Source: Spirochaetales bacterium | GTDB lineage: Bacteria; Spirochaetota; Spirochaetia; DSM-2461 | Direction of reading: 5' to 3' | Length of the DNA: 64,000 nt | Assembly (NCBI GenBank): GCA_028533045.1 | Contig: JAQQAP010000037.1 | Location: 124,001 to 188,000 of the forward strand | Shown: positions 60,574-64,000 of the stretch, in pieces | Numbering within the stretch: position 1 is the first letter of the stretch | How the letters are laid out: each line of letters begins with the position of its first letter | The notes under the pieces: generated by a model | Told to the model about the DNA's origin: nothing | Database searches by the model: none | What the model saw: the letters and a program-made list of their open reading frames with translations, nothing else | Program-made: the position numbers and the translations under genes

Positions 60574-61927
60574 CCCTTTCCTCCGTATCCAAGGCGCGGC
60601 AAATATTTTCACCCTTATGCCTTGTTTCTTCAAATTCCTCTTCCTCGTCAGAAAGAAGAGTTATACCGCCCCCCACATTATAGAAAAAATGGTTACCCTG
60701 AAGGAACAGGGTACGTATCATTATATTAAAGAGCGAATTTCCTTTGGGTTTGATTATGCCAAAACTACCCGTATAGATACCACGTGGCTCACCCTCTAAT
60801 CTTTCAATAATCTGGCAGGAGCGTATTTTAGGACAACCTGTGATGGAGCCGCCGGGAAAAATCGCTTTTAGGATATCTCCGGTTGTTATGTTGTGGCTTA
60901 GCCGTCCTCTAATATCTGAATATAGGTGATAAACGTTTTCAAGCTCCATTAACTGGGGAAAGGGGGACACCTGAACCGAACCGTAGTTGCAAATTCGGGA
61001 AAGATCATTTCGCATGAGATCGGTTATCATAGCCAGTTCGGCAAGATTTTTTTCGGAATGGAGCAGGCCATTGCGCTGTTTTTCATCTTCTCGAGGATTA
61101 TTGCCACGGGGGGTTGTTCCTTTAATGGGAGACGTTAAAATCTCCTTCCCTTGGGTTTTGAAGAAAAGTTCCGGGCTCGTGCTTATTACATGTCCTCCCG
61201 GTATATGGGCAAATACACCATATTCAATTCTGTTGGAAGAGGCTAGTTTAAGGGCCAGTTCCACCGCATCGTATGAGGTTGTACCTTCTACCTTCCTTGT
61301 TATGTTAGCCTGGTAAATGTCCCCCGCTTCAATATGGGAAATTGTTTTTCGAACATTACGAGAAAAGCCTTTCCTATTGTGACTTGTTCCCTTTATCCGG
61401 GCGCTTCTCTCTTCTAAGTCGGAGGAGGATTCGCTGTTCTCAGAGGGTAAGATTACTGTGTTACCCAGACTGGAGTAAGGAAAATCAAAGGAGAGGGTAT
61501 ACTCCTTACAGCTATCCGCCCCCCTGTGGGAAAGAATATATTTTTCAAAAAGGACAAAGTAAAAGTCCTCATAGATCCCCTGGCGTTTTGGGTCAAAAAG
61601 TCCCGGTTCTTCCAGTCTGTCTTTAAAGTCATAGGAGAGATAACCGAGTAGCCCCAGATCTTCGGACAAGTGGGAAATCAGTTCAACCAGTTTATCCAGC
61701 TCATCCAGGGGGGAATCAATCGCCCGGATGTTATCCCCGTATTTTAGTTCCCCTTCTGTTAAAACTATCACAGGATTGATGCCGCTCAGCTCACGGTTCT
61801 TCTCATCCTGATCCAGTCCAGAAGAGAAGAGACTTATCCCCTTATACCTATGACAAAGGGAGAAGAGCTCCTCCAGGGAGTAATTTTTAATGTTTTTTTG
61901 CTTCCAATTAATCAAGATAGGCCTCAA
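60560..61927 (-). CDS. pabB: Aminodeoxychorismate synthase component I
   Basis: This 455-residue chorismate-binding enzyme has GDIYQANITRKV, STSPELFFK, SPIKGTTPRG, MITDLMRNDLSRIC, and FPGGSITGCPKIRSCQIIE. The Lys in PIKGT is diagnostic of PabB; anthranilate synthase (TrpE) has Ala there. It makes 4-amino-4-deoxychorismate with glutamine-derived ammonia from PabA, for folate. It overlaps pabA by 20 bp and pabC by 14 bp. Confidence 0.93.
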   Translation of the reverse strand: MRPILINWKQKNIKNYSLEELFSLCHRYKGISLFSSGLDQDEKNRELSGINPVIVLTEGELKYGDNIRAIDSPLDELDKLVELISHLSEDLGLLGYLSYDFKDRLEEPGLFDPKRQGIYEDFYFVLFEKYILSHRGADSCKEYTLSFDFPYSSLGNTVILPSENSESSSDLEERSARIKGTSHNRKGFSRNVRKTISHIEAGDIYQANITRKVEGTTSYDAVELALKLASSNRIEYGVFAHIPGGHVISTSPELFFKTQGKEILTSPIKGTTPRGNNPREDEKQRNGLLHSEKNLAELAMITDLMRNDLSRICNYGSVQVSPFPQLMELENVYHLYSDIRGRLSHNITTGDILKAIFPGGSITGCPKIRSCQIIERLEGEPRGIYTGSFGIIKPKGNSLFNIMIRTLFLQGNHFFYNVGGGITLLSDEEEEFEETRHKGENICRALDTEERDDSL

Positions 61928-62492
61928 AGAAATTATTAATCAGCCTATCGGCCTGTTCCGTAAGAAAACTTTCCGGGTGAAACTGTACACCCAGGAAAGG
62001 GAGGGTCCTATGCTTGAGGGCCATCACGTCATTCTTGTCTTCTTCCAGGGCCAGGACTTCCAGGGGAGATCCCATAAGATCATCCTTCTTAACACCAAGG
62101 GAATTATACCTCATAACCTTGTAGGGATTGGGAAGATCGGAAAAAAGGGCCTTGTTATCGTGTTCGATATTTACGGTCCTGCCATGATAGGGTTGGGTAC
62201 GATCGACAGTCACACCATAAAAATAGGCAAGAAACTGCATGCCCAAACATATGCCCAGGTAGGGAATCTCTTCCTTTATTATAACCGTTTCAAAAAAGTC
62301 ATTTAAAAGCCCTGTTTCCTCCGGTGTGCCCGGTCCGGGAGAGACAATGATTCCGTCCCATTTTTCTCGGTAAATATTCTTATCCCGATTTCTCATTATC
62401 ACTATTTTATAGTCCGGTCGAACCATTTGTAATAGATGAAGGAGGTTATGGGTGAAGGAGTCGTAATTATCAAGGAGAAGTAGTTTTTTCAT
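61908..62492 (-). CDS. pabA: Glutamine amidotransferase of aminodeoxychorismate synthase
   Basis: This 194-residue class I amidotransferase starts KLLLLDNYDSFTHNLLHLLQ. It has VSPGPGTPEE, the nucleophile Cys in YLGICLGMQFLAYFYG, and the His-Glu pair in GVQFHPESFLTEQA. It supplies ammonia to PabB. In many bacteria one such subunit serves both folate and tryptophan, so TrpG function is also possible. It begins 5 bp after the PilZ gene stop. Confidence 0.92.
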   Translation of the reverse strand: MKKLLLLDNYDSFTHNLLHLLQMVRPDYKIVIMRNRDKNIYREKWDGIIVSPGPGTPEETGLLNDFFETVIIKEEIPYLGICLGMQFLAYFYGVTVDRTQPYHGRTVNIEHDNKALFSDLPNPYKVMRYNSLGVKKDDLMGSPLEVLALEEDKNDVMALKHRTLPFLGVQFHPESFLTEQADRLINNFFEAYLD

Positions 62493-62497
62493 TTAAA

Positions 62498-63676
62498 TTA
62501 GTTTGCTTTAGAAAAGAGTGATTGTACCTTTCCCAGAGGAGTAAGAGGAATGGAGGCGTCGATGAGTTTGCTATCCCCCCCATTGGGAAGGCTGCGGCTG
62601 CGGTCATTTCCGCCCATCTTTTTAAAGTCATGAACAATACGATCAATCCTTCTTCTATCCTCTTTGGGGATAGGCGTAAATTCAGCTCCCAGACTACAGG
62701 ATGGCTTTCCCAGTCTTGACCAGACAATTTGTGCCGGTAAGGGGCGCTCAATTCCAGAATTTTTCTGTAATGAGAGGATGTGGGGAAGCTCCAGAGTCAA
62801 CTCTCTCTTTTTCGTAAGTCTTTCACCGTCTTCTAGGACAACGCAGAAACCGGTTTTGGAGATGTTCTCCAGATGGCCATGAATTCTGCCTTCCCCTTTT
62901 ACAGCCGGTCCGTCAATATAGATGTAAAAAGGATTGGTATAGCGTTTGTGCTTTCTTTTGTTTTGGGACGCGTTAATGTCTCCGTGGTAATACTTCAGTA
63001 ACTCAATCAATTCCTTAAGGCCCCGTCCTTCTATAAGGCTTACCTCCCTAAAAAGAATTCCCCATCCTTGAACGGGGGAGTGAGAACCGCGTACCACTTC
63101 TCCTTTAAGGGTGAGGTAGAGGTTATTAATACTGATTTCAAGGGTATAAATCTTTCCCAGGGGCACTTCTCTTTTCGTAGCCAGGAAGCAACCTCCCCGG
63201 GATATGTCGGAAATAGGTAATATGAAGCTGTTATCGTCATCTTTGATCTGGCATTGAAAATTCAACTCGTAGCGTTTTTCCGCTTCCCACCACCGCAAAC
63301 GGGGATTGAAATAGGGAGCAATGAGTTCTTTTCGAAAGAGAAGAGCCGCAGCTCCGCTCATAAAGAGAATATAGAGGAGCAACGTAATGGGGGTATGTGA
63401 AGAATCGCTAAGATAGCCTTTGATATGGGAAGCAATAAGGTAGACTGAGGAAAAGAGGAATCCCCACCAACCCCATTTCCTTACACTAAAAAGGCAGAGG
63501 GAGATAAACGCACAGAGACCAAGAGTTACCAGGTTAGTTAGAGAAAGACTTTCTAAAATAAGGCCCGGGCTGGTCAGAGGACCCTGCCCGTTATAGGCGG
63601 AGAAAAGAAGGAGGGCAGGAGGAGATAAAAGATAAATCAGACAAAGTAGAATAATGATTCTAGGTTTGTAAGGCAT
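62498..63676 (-). CDS. Membrane protein with two PilZ-type domains
   Basis: This 392-residue protein has four to five membrane helices in the first ~125 residues. A first degenerate PilZ-like domain spans about 135-240 (PISDISRGGCFLA, without a clear RxxxR). A second, better PilZ domain spans about 245-370 (KRKHKRYTN, HLENISKTGFCVVLED). PilZ domains bind c-di-GMP, so it is a likely effector of the GGDEF/EAL proteins here. SD GGAGAAG precedes the ATG. It may be transcribed with pabA-pabB-pabC, which start just after it. Confidence 0.85.
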   Translation of the reverse strand: MPYKPRIIILLCLIYLLSPPALLLFSAYNGQGPLTSPGLILESLSLTNLVTLGLCAFISLCLFSVRKWGWWGFLFSSVYLIASHIKGYLSDSSHTPITLLLYILFMSGAAALLFRKELIAPYFNPRLRWWEAEKRYELNFQCQIKDDDNSFILPISDISRGGCFLATKREVPLGKIYTLEISINNLYLTLKGEVVRGSHSPVQGWGILFREVSLIEGRGLKELIELLKYYHGDINASQNKRKHKRYTNPFYIYIDGPAVKGEGRIHGHLENISKTGFCVVLEDGERLTKKRELTLELPHILSLQKNSGIERPLPAQIVWSRLGKPSCSLGAEFTPIPKEDRRRIDRIVHDFKKMGGNDRSRSLPNGGDSKLIDASIPLTPLGKVQSLFSKAN

Positions 63677-63846
63677 AAGGGCTTCTCCGTTGAAATAATG
63701 TGATTTCCAGATTATGGTTATTATAGAATAAAAGCTAAATCTTGTCCTTAGAATTTGATTTGATACACCATTTTTATTTGAGACGACCTGTCTATAAGAT
63801 GATTAGGCCTGTCTGTTTAGAAGGATATATGGTATCGTGGAGTAGC

Positions 63847-64000
63847 ATGTTTAAGTTTTTCAGAAAAGTCTTTTCCCTCTTTGGTCTTATCAAGAAAATT
63901 ATCACAGGTCTTATTTTTTGGGTAATTCTTGTAATTTTCATCGTAGCAATGTTTTACAATCCTTCTCCCAAGGTAAGAGAGGGCGAAGTCCTTGTTCTGG
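63847..64000 (+). CDS. Start of a membrane-anchored protein, possibly signal peptide peptidase SppA (cut by window end)
   Basis: Only 51 residues are seen. There is a basic N-terminus (MFKFFRKVFSLF), one hydrophobic helix (about 19-38), and then SPKVREGEVLVL, which resembles the start of the extracytoplasmic domain of SppA 67K-type peptidases. SD GGAG lies 4 nt before the ATG. The assignment rests on this short similarity. The 170 bp between it and the divergent PilZ gene show no promoter I can place with confidence. Confidence 0.5.
   Translation, partial: MFKFFRKVFSLFGLIKKIITGLIFWVILVIFIVAMFYNPSPKVREGEVLVL

Noticed and set aside
60560-61927. Anthranilate synthase component I (TrpE) for the chorismate enzyme, suggested by nearby trpR
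   Set aside because: The PIKGT motif has the Lys specific to aminodeoxychorismate synthase; TrpE has Ala.

Overview
The window comes from a free-living, probably anaerobic spirochaete (Spirochaetales-like). Four things point there: flaA, the periplasmic-flagellum sheath gene, sits next to a cheA / cheW-cheR-like / cheX / cheY set; lysyl-tRNA synthetase is the class I type; groES and groEL are unlinked; and there is a gene for the spirochaete-restricted spiro-SPASM family. A secreted GH9 cellulase-type lipoprotein, an iron alcohol dehydrogenase and several c-di-GMP proteins fit a plant-polymer-degrading, motile lifestyle. I see no rRNA, phage, insertion sequence or CRISPR array.

Layout. 1-3.8 kb: two convergent c-di-GMP genes, an EAL gene cut by the window edge and a sensor-PAS-PAS-GGDEF-EAL protein. 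3.8-7.5 kb: GH9 lipoprotein plus LacI-family regulator, with a LacI-type operator over the GH9 promoter. 7.5-12.2 kb (minus): pantothenate/CoA operon DUF2520-panB-panC-coaBC-coaX-panD, in which the DUF2520 oxidoreductase is a candidate for the missing ketopantoate reductase. 12.4-14.6 kb: thrS behind a T-box leader. 14.6-16.75 kb: a membrane protein, then an AT-rich cassette with an RHS core/tip fragment, a secreted LRR protein (possible immunity protein) and an integron attC-like site. 16.8-19.9 kb (minus): iron alcohol dehydrogenase, srkA, cvfB. 20-28 kb: glycan-type cluster (spiro-SPASM, glycosyltransferase, SpsF-like, SpsG-methyltransferase fusion, ATP-grasp), GerMN protein and flaA. 28.2-32.9 kb: chemotaxis operon. 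33-37 kb: tRNA-Val, smpB, lepB, hemW, class I lysS. 37-42 kb (minus): SfsA-GIY-YIG fusion, UvrD/Rep helicase, Cache-PAS-GGDEF protein. 42-48 kb: parE-parC, rhomboid, low-molecular-weight phosphatase, fructosamine-kinase-like protein. 48-53.7 kb (minus): ABC-F protein, envelope lipoproteins, groES. 54-59.8 kb: a sigma-70-family factor behind a sigma-54 promoter, an APC permease-EIIA fusion, trpR, groEL, sir2. 59.8-63.7 kb (minus): PABA genes pabA-pabB-pabC and a PilZ protein. The window ends in the start of a membrane-anchored protein resembling SppA.

The least expected observations are these: a complete T-box with intrinsic terminator in a spirochaete; the RHS-tip/LRR/attC cassette; about nine genes whose -10 box lies 5-10 nt before the start codon, so their mRNAs would be leaderless or nearly so; the sigma-54 promoter of the sigma factor, recalling the Borrelia RpoN-RpoS cascade; and a flagellar-glycan-like cluster next to flaA. 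All calls come from reading the sequence; no database search was run.
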